Shown here one piece after another: positions 12,501 to 24,179 of a DNA stretch of 64,000 nucleotides. Source of the DNA: Marthasterias glacialis (lineage: Eukaryota; Echinodermata; Asteroidea; Forcipulatida; Asteriidae). The translations under genes and the position numbers were made by a program. The DNA is taken from positions 11,321,498 to 11,385,497 of the forward strand of contig OU452226.1 of assembly GCA_911728455.2 (NCBI GenBank), in the 5' to 3' direction. Numbering within the stretch: the stretch's first letter is position 1; the number at the start of each line of letters is the position of its first letter. Under the pieces are notes generated by a model. It ran no database searches. It saw only the letters and a list, made by a program, of their open reading frames with translations, and was not told the DNA's origin.

Positions 12501-15500
12501 CAAATCATTACAAAAATCCTTGTCATAACACGCGTGTTTGGAACTGCAACAATATTGCATTATGCTGAACCTATCCGGGAGCAAGTTCGATCAAAGACCA
12601 TGGTTAACCATAGTTTGACTAAGTTTGATCCAACTCACGCTTGTCATTGATACTTGCACTAATCTTGTCGACTATTCGAGGTTGGTCGCACCGCTGGTTA
12701 CCAATAGCCATTTCATAAGCACAGTGCAGAGGGGACCAGTAATCAGAAAAGTTATCACGTTGATTTCACTGTTATCTCATGGACATGACATGACTTGAGT
12801 CGTTTGCACATGCACTACCTACGTCACTAACCAACCACTAGTTAAACCATTGTTCCTTGATTGAACTTGCTCTAGAATGTACATCCAAACCCATTTGCAT
12901 GGAGCCTCTCTTGACCGAGATAAAACAATACTACTTTTTTATAATTGGTTGGATCTTGCTGCGCTGAAGATTATTATGCAATAAACCACAAGGGAAACTG
13001 GGTAAATTTTCCCTAAATTTCGGGGTAAACAAAGAAAAATTGACTGGAGCGGGATATGAACCAGCAACCCCCGGATAACGTGGCACTCAAGAAACTAAGA
13101 TATCCAGCTCTAATGTTGGCAGTCTCCCTATTTTGTCAATATCGTTGTTCGGGGGTGCCAGTCAGAAGCCATTCAACCTGACACTACCGCGCAGCCAGGG
13201 GTCACCCGCCAAGTATACAATACAACCATAGAGCTATAATAATATACATAATTTTATGGATATAACCCCTGAAAACAGATATTTACAAACTAGGTAAACC
13301 ACAAACAATAGCACTGGATAGATCAGTTGGTTAAACTGTCTATGTACACTAATCCGAAAGTTGCTGGTTCAAATACCGCTCCAATTATTCACACCAAAAT
13401 TGAAGATTATTATGAGAAAATCCTTAGTTACTCTTGTTACATTGGATTCAAGTTTCAGCAAACTGGTTCACTAAATGATTTGAGTGACTTGATACACTGA
13501 GATATGTTGTCATGAATAAGAAATTTCAACCGATCAAGCCACAAAAAGCTTCAGCAAGACATATATCTGAAGCCAGTGGTAAAGTGTAACCTGAGTAACT
13601 GTAGCATTGTTTGTAATAGTTACGCCATCTAACACATCCGGTATTTTTGTTTAATATCTTACCTTGCCTGTCTTGGTATCTCTGACATAGATACCTTCAT
13701 TCTCATCCAGTGGGATGGCAGACCGTTTGGCGACCACCTCCACCTCCACAGGAGGAACGTACTCTTTGGGCCCACGGATCATCCACTTGTCACCTGGCTT
13801 ACGATCAACATCCTGTAATGCGCAAACAAATAAGGTAAAGAGATTGTTCTGAAAGGGATTAATAAAACAACAAAATCATGGAGCATCTACTAGAATACAA
13901 TCCACTGAATAAAGTTGAACAGCAGAAGACCTTAAGGCAGTTGTCGCTGGATGCCTTGTATCCACACAAATGTTTTCCAAACCAGCAAACGGATGACGTG
14001 ACTTAAGTATTTTTTGGAAAACCAAATAATTACGTTCCACTTTTGTGATCGGTGTTTTCCGCAGATTCATGCAATTTCTTTAAAATTACATTGAAGAAGA
14101 AACAAAAGAACAATTTTTTAACTTACTGCATCTGTGTCTTTGAAAGCCTCATGAGAGCGAAGCATGAGACCCTCATCCTCTCCCAAGACGTACACATCCT
14201 GAATTCCCTTCTCGAGATGCTCTCCTGGCAGCAGGAAGAAAGACTTCTCACCCTGAAGTTGAGAGAAAGAAAGATCAAATTAAATAATTCATCAAAATTT
14301 TCCAATTCTTAATCTATGTCTTCAACCTTGAACCTTCTGCGGGCATTTTAATAACCTTCGTTGTGTGTCCTGTGTGCAACAGCAACAAGCAATAATGAAA
14401 TCAAACTGGGGTTGGACTATTTTTCAATGTCTCAGATTGATTTTGTTGATCTGAGTGGGGCATAAGAATTTAACCTGGAGAACACCGAGTGAGTCATTAT
14501 TCACGCGACTCAGTAGTGAGACTGTTACGTTGCATTGGTACACAAAGGTCGTAATTCCATTCTGCAACAAAGTCGTATCTCGCGCAAACACTCCAACAAC
14601 AACACCAAATTTTGGCTTACATCCAGGTTATTTTAAGCACGATAAGACCTCTGACATTCTAAAAATTGTGTTTTATGTAAACACTTACTAAGGAGATACA
14701 AACTTGTTGCACCGAAACAACAATTTAATGGGCTTGTGTGGCCATTTTAATATGCCATGTTTTTGTAAGCGAATGGCAATATGACATCCAAGTCATCCAT
14801 GCGTGTATGGCAAAATCTGCCACGCCATCTAGATCGACTAATAAAAAGCACAAAAAATGCTCATTGTACATTGCCCTGATGCCATACGTGTGTATCACAT
14901 GATATCCCTTTGCAATACAACGCTTGTTAAGTGCAATCGATACGCTGCATCCACGATGAAACAAAGAGTGTCGTCGAGCTCAGCACTCCCCAGGTTCTAT
15001 TCCTGATGGAGTGGGAAAAAGCAGAATTAAGGCCTATAGCAACCCAGCTGAATGCAAAATTAGCAGACATTCGAGCAAGGAATGAGCGTTTGACCAAACT
15101 TAGAATATGACCACGTCCAAATTGGCAGCTGCGGGTGTTGCTATTGGTGTTGCTAATGGCAGGTTGGGATAATTTGATTGAGTACATGGACTGACCTCCT
15201 TGTACATGGTATAGGCTTTAGTAGACTTTTCAGGCTGTTTAATAACAATTTTGCTAAGGGCCCAAAGAATCGGAAATCAGACTCAAGTAGGAAAAATATC
15301 ATGCTTGACTTCAATGCATACTGTTTGGTGATCCAGCAGCAGCCGCCAACACAACCTTCTAACTCCAAAAACCAGCAGCCAAAGGCATAGGGGCAAAGAA
15401 AATTGAATATGTAGGCCATACTTTTCCCTTTAAAGATAACTAAAATTTAAGTGCCTACCTTGACCAGTTTCTTCTGTCCAAGCTGTGGTTTGCCGTCTTC

Positions 15501-18500
15501 TCCTACCGGGTCCAGGATCACACAATACTGTCTGTTGGTTAATGTAGTGATGGCTACAACACCAACCACCTGCAAATCAGAAACTTGGATTAATAAACGC
15601 TTCAAATAGAAGGGCTAGTTTTTGTTAAATCTTTATTACATACATGTATTTTTGGGCTCCCTCCTACAAATAGTTGTTAATTTTTACGGACAATTGTCTG
15701 TTTTATCCTAACCCAGTAATAAAAAGTGGGCTCGAAATAGAAACTATAAAGCAATTATCGAGTTATCAAAAAATGAACACATTTTGTTTCCTATTTCCTT
15801 TTGTAAAATAATTCATGAAATCAAATTCTAACATCATTTTTCTTACAATCCAAACTAAGAGAAATTTCTTAGAAACAAGTGGATTTTTTCCCCAGCAAAC
15901 ACATTCCAATGATCACTGCAAGATTTGTTCTACTGTGGGTATTGATCATTTACCTCTTCATAAACCTGTGGAATATGTGCCTCTGTGTCGTTCATTGTGA
16001 TCAGCCATTCCTCTCCGTTCTTCCTGACCACACCCTGCTCATCCTTGAAGGTACGAGTGGCTCTGACATGGAGTGCTTTCTGTTGACAAAGTGACAGAAA
16101 AAGAAACATGAGGTCAACATTTCTCGCTTAGTAAACTGAAAGTTTACTTCTGCTATCCATACATCATGAATATTGAGTATCTGAATTATTTGGGACATCC
16201 AATCAGAACCTTGCAGAATAACTTGGTTTTCCTTCAAGTAAAGTTTATGGTAACACCATGTACACGACAATCTCTCAGATTAGTTGTGGTTGTTCTCAAA
16301 AGAACCGGTGGATTGTTACATCACTTGTTCTTTTCAAAACCACCAAAATTCATTAGAGAGATTTTTGTGTGCATAGTGATATGTCAAACCTTACTACCTT
16401 GATTGTTATCTCCACCATGCAAAGTTTCAAATCCTTCTTGGGTTTTCCCTTGTTTGGGCTTTTCCTCCCACATCTAATACCCAGTTCTGTTGACTGTGAG
16501 TCAGTGACAAGGACACGAGTCACCAATTTTTGTGACTTGAACAAAGACGACTTATGACTTGACAAAAACGACCTGAGACTTGACGAAAAATGACTTGTGA
16601 CTTGAGTTGACTTGATGAGCAATGACTTGGTTGCAACACTGCTAAAACCAACCATCATCTTCTATTTAGTTTTCTTCGTGTCTATAGTATCAGTTACTGT
16701 TTGAGACACATTTGAGAATCTCTTGATTTTTTCACAAAATATAGATATTAATAAAGGGGAACTAGACTTTCCTGCAATTATTGCACCAATGCAAAAAGTG
16801 GATACATTTTTCTTCAAAAGTGTACTCTTTGAGGTTGAAATAATGTAATACGTACCTTGTCTGTAAGTACATAAGCATTGACCACACCCACGACTTCCTC
16901 ATATGCTCCAGGGAGGTAAGCTCCGACTTTCTTCACAAGCCACTCCTCACCCGTTACCCTTTCCTCATCCTGTCGATCCACCGTTTCCTTCCTGGCACGA
17001 AGCTTGATGGCCTGGTTGGCCTTGATGATTGTTGCGCGGCAGGTTTCGTCCACGACAACCTCCTTACGGGGAATGTAAGTTCCTGGGCCTTCAAAGAGCC
17101 ACTCATCTCCAGCTACTCGCTTCTCCCCCTCGTCATCTTCGAAGTCAAGGATCGAGCGGAGGCGGAGGGCCGAGTTGGCAGGCACAACTTTTAGTGGGGT
17201 CACGGCCTGTTGACAAAGAAATTTACATTTTAAAATCGGCCTACTTCTTATTCATCCATTTTGATGTTCCCCTACTCAAATCTATGTACTGAAACTTGGG
17301 CTGAAAGACTATACCCCTCATCAGGGCCAAAGTTCATGGAGATGCTTAAGCAGAAAGTATTGCTTAGCAATGTTCTACTTGGGAAAAATAAGTAGGATAC
17401 CAGTCACATATGGCACATGAGAATAGCTGAATTGCTATTTTGGCTGGTAACTGTATTTTGGTAAGCTTTTAATTTTGTTGTTCTAGCTCTAGCTGCTTAA
17501 ATAGACAAAAGTGCTTTGAAAATTGTGCTAAGCAAAATAAGCAAGACACCAGTCAGAAATGGTACATGTGATGTATTTTGGCTGGTTTCGTTAAATTGTT
17601 TTGTGATTAGTAACTTTTTATGCTTAAGCAGCACTACGAAATTGGGCCCCGTTCAATTTAGAGAAGAAAAAAACCCAGAAAAAACAGACAGAAAATCGAT
17701 GTGTCTGTCAAAAGAGTGCAAGATCTTTCATCTGTTTCAATCACTCCATGGAACATTTAAAATGGTTTACGCAATATTAAAACACTATATAAGTGTTGCA
17801 CGCCGTGATGGGGTCCATGGTGTTTTGTGTATTTGGGTGTTAGTCACAGCTAATTCGTCAGTGTTTTTTTTTTTTACGAAGATACGCAAATGCACCAAGT
17901 TTAGCCTGAATCTATGGAGGTCACACAAAGATCAGTGATCAGTTCAATTGATGAAATCATTGCATGTGGGATAAAGAATAATAGGATGGGTTTTATACAT
18001 ACACCAATGTGTGACAAGCATTGTACCCTCAGTGCTTTCCTAGTCCTGTGGTAAAAAAAACTCTGCAGGCTACTCAGGTGAGATTCAAAACAAAGACTTT
18101 TATATGGTGAATATGAGTGTAAACTTCCCAGTGTTGCCGGATATCTATCCAAAAGCGGACAAAACAACTTTACAACATTTCTCGCGTCTATCTTTTAAAA
18201 ATCAAGTCGGAGAACTCCACCACATTACTCACCTGTTTGAGCATTTCTCCAGGGTAAAGGGGGAATGGGTCCTGAGTGAGGCGAATCTCCTGATCGGCAT
18301 GACTGAGTTTGGTCTGTCCGCTCTTATCAGTGATGACGGTGCCGTCCTCCTTACGCTGTACGGGATTCTCAATGATGGCATAATGGCGGGGAGGCACCAT
18401 GACCATCTTCTCAGGACCACAGATGATTCTGTAACAAACGAAAAAGGTGAGTAATAAACAGTGGGGATAATTTGTTGAGTCAACGCAGCTGTTGCCGTGG

Positions 18501-19040
18501 CACAGTGAAGAATTCTCAGCCGATAAGTAGCCAGATGTGCCCCCTGCACAGAGTTTTTTTTACTTTTTATTAGGACCCAATTTTATAGACAATAGGCCTA
18601 TAAGTATTTCTGATGAGTGAAAATAAGCAGGAAACCAGTTTCAAACGGTACATTATGCAATGGTATGTTGGCCGCTAACTTTCTTCTGGTTAACACTGGT
18701 CAAGCAACAATTTGTGTGCTTAGCTAATTTTTGTGCTTAAGCAGCTCTATGAAATTAGGCCCTCAAAGTGTTTTGCTGGCATTGGCCAGCAGACCACTAT
18801 TGAGAGGGGCAGCTGATGACATGGTACCTTTAGACAGGGTAAGGAGATGCGATTGTCTCATTACCTTTCATGATCCTGCCTGATGTAAGTACGAGGACCA
18901 ATCTCCACTGTGGTGACGTTTGTATTGTGATTCAAGACATGGATGTAGTAGTAGGGGGGAATCCTGTAGATGGACTCTTCTGACCCCCCTCCTCCAATAG
19001 AAGGTGCAGTACTACCACGCTTGGTCCTGTCAGCCATCAT
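6569..19040 (-). CDS. MVP: Major vault protein (MVP), complete, 14 coding exons, 862 aa
   Basis: MVP is the main shell protein of cytoplasmic vault ribonucleoprotein particles; dozens of copies form each barrel. Coding exons (minus strand, 5' to 3'): 19040-18865, 18428-18233, 17206-16856, 16079-15954, 15569-15459, 14252-14127, 13812-13663, 12420-12185, 11694-11497, 10332-10188, 9226-9015, 8437-8194, 7728-7540, 6697-6569. All joins are GT-AG and in phase. The N-terminal half (to about residue 500) carries the MVP repeats, with recurring GEEWL/GPxxYxP motifs (e.g. [16 protein letters not shown]). Then come the shoulder-like domain and an Ala/Glu-rich coiled coil at about 676-790 (cap helix), and a Gly-rich end finishing APLESSQD. 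Length is close to the human 893 aa. ATGs at 19040 and 19037 are adjacent; the second may be used. Poly-C/G in intron 8 and several MITEs lie in introns. Confidence 0.97.
7272..7379. repeat. 108-bp MITE with 25-bp perfect terminal inverted repeats
   Basis: Starts CTAGGTGGCAGCAGACTTAC and ends with its reverse complement. The two ends match for about 25 bases. It lies in the last MVP intron and is too short to code for anything. Confidence 0.85.
9245..9610 (-). mobile_element. tRNA-derived SINE in MVP intron 10
   Basis: Read on the minus strand it starts with a tRNA-like head (GTGCACTGGACTCAAG…, B-box-like GGGTTTGAATCCC). A body with TGTCCTTGAGCAAG follows, and it ends in AAAGTGCGCTATACAAG and a (TTATTA)n tail. 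A close second copy is at 38955-39265. Open frames over it are accidental. Confidence 0.85.
10895..11290 (-). mobile_element. tRNA-derived SINE, diverged copy in MVP intron 9
   Basis: Same layout as the copy at 9245-9610. The tRNA-like head is on the minus strand at about 11205-11285 (GTCCGGTGTGCTTCACCTCTC region with GGGTCTCGAACAC in plus orientation). The tail side ends in CAGCGCACGTATC near 10930 with TTATTATTATTA-rich sequence nearby. More diverged than the others. Confidence 0.6.
12097..12122. repeat. Run of 26 G (26 C on the MVP sense strand)
   Basis: Uninterrupted mononucleotide run in MVP intron 8, followed by more G-rich sequence. Such runs are prone to slippage and assembly error. 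Confidence 0.95.
12577..12872. repeat. MITE with inverted ends in MVP intron 7
   Basis: The left end reads GAGCAAGTTCGATCAAAGA then CATGGTTAA. The right end is the reverse complement with a few changes (…TTCCTTGATTGAACTTGCTC). About 295 bp, non-coding. Confidence 0.8.
13020..13400. mobile_element. tRNA-like SINE fragments in MVP intron 7
   Basis: Two tRNA-like promoter pieces. One is on the minus strand (plus-strand text GGGATATGAACCAGCAACC, about 13050-13120). The other is on the plus strand (GATCAGTTGGTTAAACTGTC … GCTGGTTCAAATACC, about 13318-13375). Neither folds into a full cloverleaf with paired ends, so they are SINE or tRNA pseudogene remnants. Confidence 0.5.
16485..16635. repeat. 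Degenerate tandem repeat of GACTTG(A)-rich units
   Basis: Several imperfect units of about 20-25 bases (…GACTTGACAAAAACGACC…, …GACTTGACGAAAAATGAC…) in an MVP intron. Confidence 0.65.
17324..17649. repeat. GGGCCCAATTTC-type MITE with internal duplication
   Basis: The right end reads GCTTAAGCAGC…GAAATTGGGCCC and the left end GGGCCAAAGTTCATGGAGATG. The internal ACCAGTCA…ATGGCACATG-like block occurs twice (about 17398 and 17548). Lies in MVP intron 2. Confidence 0.7.
18573..18762. repeat. GGGCCCAATTTC-type MITE
   Basis: Ends GGACCCAATTTTATAGAC and GCAGCTCTATGAAATTAGGCC are inverted copies. The internal AACCAGTTTCAAACGGTACAT block matches the family. Lies in MVP intron 1 (between its first two coding exons). 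Confidence 0.75.
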
Positions 19041-19980
19041 GAATGTTCAGCCTGAAACAGAAAGAGTCATATGAAATACAACTAATTGGTAATAATCCTA
19101 AAATTTACAAATGTTTTTCAATCAATCAGGTCGTGGCTAGGAGAGGTCCTCCATCAACACGGGCCCAACTGATCCCCTCCCTCCAGTCGTACGGTTTTAC
19201 TTAAGAGATGAAGTAAAGAACTCAAGTAATTTTAGTCCTGCCCGACAATGCTAAAGAATTGTTGTATCAGTACACACTGCTTTTCAAGTCATATAAATGG
19301 AATTCAACGGGTACACAAATCAAGTGTGAACTTTCAAGTTAAAACTGAGGTTTGCAAAAGTTGAGTAAAGCTCAACTTTGGGATATACTTTCCAGGCCTA
19401 CATGTATGCATTCATTCTCAAATAAAATCCAAGCTGAACAAAATATCACAAATTGACACAGAAACTGAGCACTGAAAAACTGGTCATAAACGACAATGCC
19501 CTCTTTGTCATGTATTGTAACAAGAAGTTATACAAATTGAGTAAAAACTTAACTGGAGGCCTATGCATGTAAATGAAAACAAAAGTTAATACTTATACAC
19601 AAAACAATATGAAATCAAACATTGAGTTCACAACATGTTAGCCAAATTGTACTTCCTCTTCAAAAATAAACCATGATTGAAAAGCCACATTGATGTGAGT
19701 CACTGAACCATATCCCTGATATTTATCTGTTGATTACGACAAGGTCAATGTGGGTGTAGCAATAGGTAAAACAAAAATGTTTCCATTTCATGCTGGGAAT
19801 TGTCTGTACAACCATATAACACAACGCCAGTGACCTACGCAATTTATTACTAATACTAGGCTAGGCTAGCCCAAAGTAGGAGTACAGCGCCCCAGTTACT
19901 GGTCTGTATTGGGTCCAGCAACTCGGGACTAGTTTGGTAGGTAAACCTGGCAATGGTAAACTGACGGCCCAAAATAGTTT

Positions 19981-20043
19981 GCGGATCAGCGCTAGGACTA
20001 GTAATACTATTACTATTTTTTACTAGTCCTAGCGCTGATCCGC
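19981..20043. repeat. Perfect 23-bp inverted repeat with 17-base loop
   Basis: Arms GCGGATCAGCGCTAGGACTA…(19981-20003) and 20021-20043 are exact reverse complements, separated by an AT-rich loop. It lies in the MVP 5' UTR intron, about 160 bases downstream of the 5' exon donor. Could be a small MITE or a hairpin in the transcript. Confidence 0.9.
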
Positions 20044-20200
20044 AACTACACTAGTGCATGCCTTTATTACAAATCACAAAACTTCAAAAGCACCATCATG
20101 GTAAACACATTGTCCTATTCATAATTTCAGTCATTTCACTCACACTCACAAAACTGGGTTACAGCCCAGGAAACCCAGAAACTGACAAACATTAACTCAC

Positions 20201-20232
20201 CTGTATCGCTCGAATCTCGACGACAAGACTGT
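20201..20232 (-). other. MVP non-coding 5' exon
   Basis: On the minus strand …CGATACAG|GTGAGT gives a strong donor at 20199-20200. The matching acceptor TTTCAG lies 11 bases upstream of the MVP start codon (exon 2 begins at 19051). The upstream limit is inferred from a TATA box about 30 bases further upstream, so the 5' end is approximate. Confidence 0.6.
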
Positions 20233-20257
20233 GCAGAAATTCAGCGAGAGGAAGAAT

Positions 20258-20320
20258 GCATTTATATCCGATGCAGTTATTACCAGGTACTTGTGCAATG
20301 GCAACAGACTGACCAATCAA
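20258..20320 (-). promoter_or_regulatory. MVP core promoter: TATA box and CCAAT box
   Basis: The minus strand reads GGATATAAATGC (TATAAA at 20261-20266) about 30 bases upstream of the inferred start of the 5' exon. Upstream are ATTGGTCA (inverted CCAAT at 20313-20317) and a GTGGGCGTG-like GC box near 20340. Spacing fits a classical TATA promoter. Function is inferred from the motifs only. Confidence 0.5.
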
Positions 20321-20344
20321 AGGGCCGCACATGTTGGACACGCC

Positions 20345-22493
20345 CACGTAAATCTATTACAGTCGATTACATCATAGTTTTGTTTAGCTTGACGTCATCA
20401 AAATCGTGTTTAGTGATCGATACAGTATTGTTAAAGACTTTATTTTTTTGCCGACGTCGCAAGACGGGCAGAAAACATATACTCATTAAATGATTCAAAC
20501 TAATGATAAGAAGAATGGAGCATTAAACAATATTGCCATTGTCAGGCATCCAAACAAAAAGTGCAAACTGTTATAAAAAGAGTACCGAATTTCGAAGAAA
20601 AGTGAACACAAAACCACATCATCCTAGTGAGAAATCTGACGTGGGCTCACTGTTAATTCCACAATAATTCATCCATTTTAAAGTCAGCCCTTTATATAAT
20701 AAATGCTTTCAACAAAATAAATACAAAATATGTATGCGTTGCATTTGAGAGGGTTTCAGCATGGTTTTAGAAAAATGACTTTTCTAGAAAACAAGTCCTG
20801 ACACAACCCACAAAAATACATCTGATGCAACCTAGTGCAATGGCCAGTGACTAAGTCACAGCATAAACCGTGGCCATGTAGACTGACGAAAACAAGACAA
20901 AAAAAACTGACGTCATTAAATCATATCTAGGGACCTTAGAGCATTCACTATCAGTGAATCATGACCCCAAGAACAAAGAACGTTGACTGTTATGGAAAGT
21001 GAAAGTGGCATGTTGCGGGATGAAGAGCAACGTGCCGGGCGGGCACAGGCAAAACTGTGGCGCGCTTTGACAGCTGTGACACCAACAATCATTAACCTGG
21101 GAAGGGGGAGTGGGGGTTAGGCCTATACCTGCCGATATAGTGCTTATACAATTTTAACCGACTTCACATGGTTAAAAAGTCATGCACTAGCAGAAAACAT
21201 TTTTTTTTTTGTTTTTCCTCATTATTCATACTTGCACACCAATTCTTTTGATCGAAGGTAAGCAATCTGACAAGTAAAAACGGGGCGTTGTATTGGCCTC
21301 GTGCGACAAAAAAAAATATTTACAAAATAATGGCATTTTACGATTCCAGTAATGGTGGTTGCAAAGTATTGATTTGTGGTTGTTTGGTATTTCAAGATCT
21401 TTAAGAAGTTCCTGGAGTTATGACCTGGGGTGCTACATCCGGCGCCTCAGCTTGACCCAAGGGGAGAATGGAATGGGATGAACGGGTGGACAACACAATT
21501 AACAGACACTTCAAAATATTGCCTTAAAACCATCGATTACTTCATCTTTTCCTGTAGTGTTAAACGGAACGAGAAACATGTTATAATGTTTCAAGACTGT
21601 TGTTTAAATTATTAAACACCTCATGGTATTCGTATTTTAAAGCCCCGGTTCAAACTGATTGTAAATGCTTACATTCTTTGCACAAATCAAGATATTTGAA
21701 ATAAAACAACCTGTGAAAATGTCAGCTCATTTCGTTGTTTAATTTGCGAGAAAACGATAAAAATGCATCCAGTATTTTTGCACGCATTCCAATAAGCGAC
21801 TTGCTATAGTTTTCGTCTCACTGAGGCGAAAACTAGTTTTGAATATTTTTTCTTCTTCATTTATTATTCAAAAACGATAAAACTTCAGGCAGAAATATTT
21901 CAGGGAAAGTTTTCTACCGTCATTATCTTTATACCATGTAGGGTATATGTAAATCTATGAACATTTATTTTTTTCTTTCTTATCAATGTTCAGATCTATA
22001 TAAGTCAGATCTAAAAACACATTATTTTTGACAAATTTTTAGGTAAATTTTATTGTTCTGTGATTATTTTATTTTAGTACGCAAGTCTTAGTGAATCTTT
22101 TTTTTGTGCTTTTATTGCTCTTGGATGGATTGCCATTTTTAATCAATTTTTATGTAAAGTGCATTGACATTAATTGTTGATGTAATGCGTTGCATAAGAA
22201 ATAATGACTATTATTATATTTCAATTTTTCTTATAAAAATAACAATGATCGCACGCATTTTACCCGATGTATATAGCTTGTACCGGGTATGTTAGGATCA
22301 AATTAGGTCAAATTAATGTTCTCAACTGTTAATAAAATTATGTTCCAGTATCACAGACACAATTCTGTCCAAGATTATTTGCATTTTGTTCTGTTAACCT
22401 TCGAAACATCTTAGTCGGTTCTACGTGAATAAAAATCAGGATATAAAATTATACTTGATGTCTTAAAAACGGGTGCGTTAAAAGCAGCGGAAG
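20345..22493. other. Intergenic between MVP and the cyclase-like gene
   Basis: No coding or RNA gene seen on either strand. The sequence is AT-rich. The 3' flank of the minus-strand cyclase-like gene includes candidate AATAAA signals on that strand (TTTATT at about 22049-22054). The 5' flank of MVP occupies the left part. Confidence 0.55.
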
Positions 22494-24179
22494 CTAATTC
22501 TGTACACAAGGATTTTCTTGACAGAGTTCCTCTCCACCGAACTCCAGAGCGGCCCCTTCGAATACTTCTGTGTCAACAAGACGGTAGCCAAGCAGTCTAC
22601 GTTCATACACGGAGATGTCAACCGTTGCTGCGAAGCTTTCAACCAGTACTTTCTCAAAGCCCCGCTCAGTAGGTCCTCTCAGACACTTCTGGAGGGTCGA
22701 TGGGGGCGCTCGGGCCTTTATGACCAACTTGTGCCAGAACGAAACCACTTCGATGGACACCTCGCCAGAGCAGCCATCCGTGGTCACACGAGAGATCGAA
22801 TTGACTGGGTGGAAATTTAACTCACGTCCGGCGTTGAAGTCCCTGACACCAAAGAGATGAGCTGGCACCGAAAGAGGACCGAACCCTAACACCCCGAACG
22901 TTCCAGCGAAGGCCGTCAAGGAAGACGAGTTGACACCCTGCATCCAGATCCAGGATGCAGGAAAGCCGTTCCCCCAGTTTTTCTCCTGATGCATTGTACC
23001 ATCGCCGTGGATGCTGAGGCCCGTCTGTTCATTCTCCCAGGTAAAATCGCCAGTTGTTGCTAGGCTATAGACGAACCAATGAAGAGGGATGAACGGTATG
23101 TCGCCAAGCCACTCCTCTGGCCCTGTTGATGGGAAAAAGCCACAAGAATAACTAAGACGAGGGTGAGATGTTTTACGAGAGAGAAGTCTCACTCAAATTT
23201 GTTTCCCAACAAAGCCATTGACAAAACACAGAGGGAGAACGCCAATATTGGGGTTGGATAACTCAGTCGGTAGAGCGTCCTACGTATAGCCGGTGGTCGC
23301 AGGTTCAAGTTCCGCTTCAGTATATTTTTCTTTGTTCACCCAAAAATCAAATTTATTTCATCTAAATTTGCATGTTCTCAATTGTATTGTACAAGTTGCA
23401 GTCAAAACGCGACGAGTCCTTAATATGACGCCACGATGCTGTTTTGATTCCTGTTTTATTTTATTTTTTTTATGTTAAGAAACAATTTTTATTGAGTTTA
23501 ATTTATAAATATATTATCATTACGCACGCGTTTACCTTCCTAAAACAAAATAACATTACTGTTAACTTTAAGTCCTACTTTAAAACTGTTGCAAGTACAG
23601 AGGTAAGTTAAAAGCATCATTGAGTAACTCATAATGGGAAAAATCATTTTCACCTTCACCGTGAGGTCCCCATGGAACTGGCGGCCCAAAGTTCCCCGAG
23701 AAGCGATCGTTTCCAATTGTGAAGTCGAATATTGTCGAGTCTGGCGTCACGTTGAAGAACCCGTACGGCTCAGCTACCCATTCAAAATATGATGGACTCC
23801 GGTTGTCTGGATTCTCAGTCACCTGCCTTCCACCAGACACCGTCACAGAGATACTGTCTTGGTCTGGGTAGGCCTCGGCCACGACGAAAGGTGCCGAGGT
23901 GCCGTCGCTTCGGATGATGGAAATGTACGTCAGGGGAGTTGTGGTGTTGTTCGGTGTTGCTTCCTGAGGTCTTGGCAAGACTCGACCGAAGAGAACGCCA
24001 AACGAGCGTGGGGAGGATGCGTCCGTTATACGGGCGTACCAACCTTCGATGAACGGCCCTTGTTCGGGATAGACGTGGGGGTCATAGTCATTGGCAGTCA
24101 CGCCCGTTATTGCAACAACTAACAGAGCAAAAACAGTGGTCCTTATGAACGTCCAAAATAAGGCAGCCATTTTTTCCAT
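22494..24179 (-). CDS. Secreted tocopherol cyclase-like protein, 384 aa, two exons
   Basis: Exons 24179-23654 and 23122-22494, joined GT-AG in phase 1. Residues 1-29 form a signal peptide (basic start, hydrophobic core FALLVVAITG, then TA|ND). The mature protein matches the tocopherol cyclase-like family (Pfam PF14249) in its landmark motifs: GPFIEGWYARI at 41-51, then IPLHWFVYSL, TWENEQ, EKNWGNGFP at 222-230 and WIWMQ at 233-237. Several N-glycosylation sequons (NNTT, NRS, NVT, NSS) fit secretion. Plant enzymes of this family close the chromanol ring of vitamin E in plastids; bacterial and animal members are mostly untested. The substrate here is therefore unknown. The intron, signal peptide and animal neighbours argue against contamination. 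Nearby ATGs at 24179 and 24170 both keep the signal peptide. Confidence 0.85.
23252..23330 (+). mobile_element. tRNA-like SINE head / tRNA pseudogene
   Basis: A-box-like TAACTCAGTCGGTAGAGC and B-box-like GGTTCAAGTTCC have tRNA-like spacing, but the 5' and 3' ends do not form an acceptor stem. Lies just upstream of the cyclase-like exon 2 acceptor, within its intron. Confidence 0.55.

Noticed and set aside
23252..23330. tRNA gene
   Set aside because: A- and B-box-like words are present but there is no paired acceptor stem, so it was annotated as SINE/pseudogene.
22494..24179. Bacterial contamination as source of the cyclase-like gene
   Set aside because: It has a proper GT-AG intron in phase 1, a eukaryotic signal peptide, and lies between animal genes in the same sequence context.
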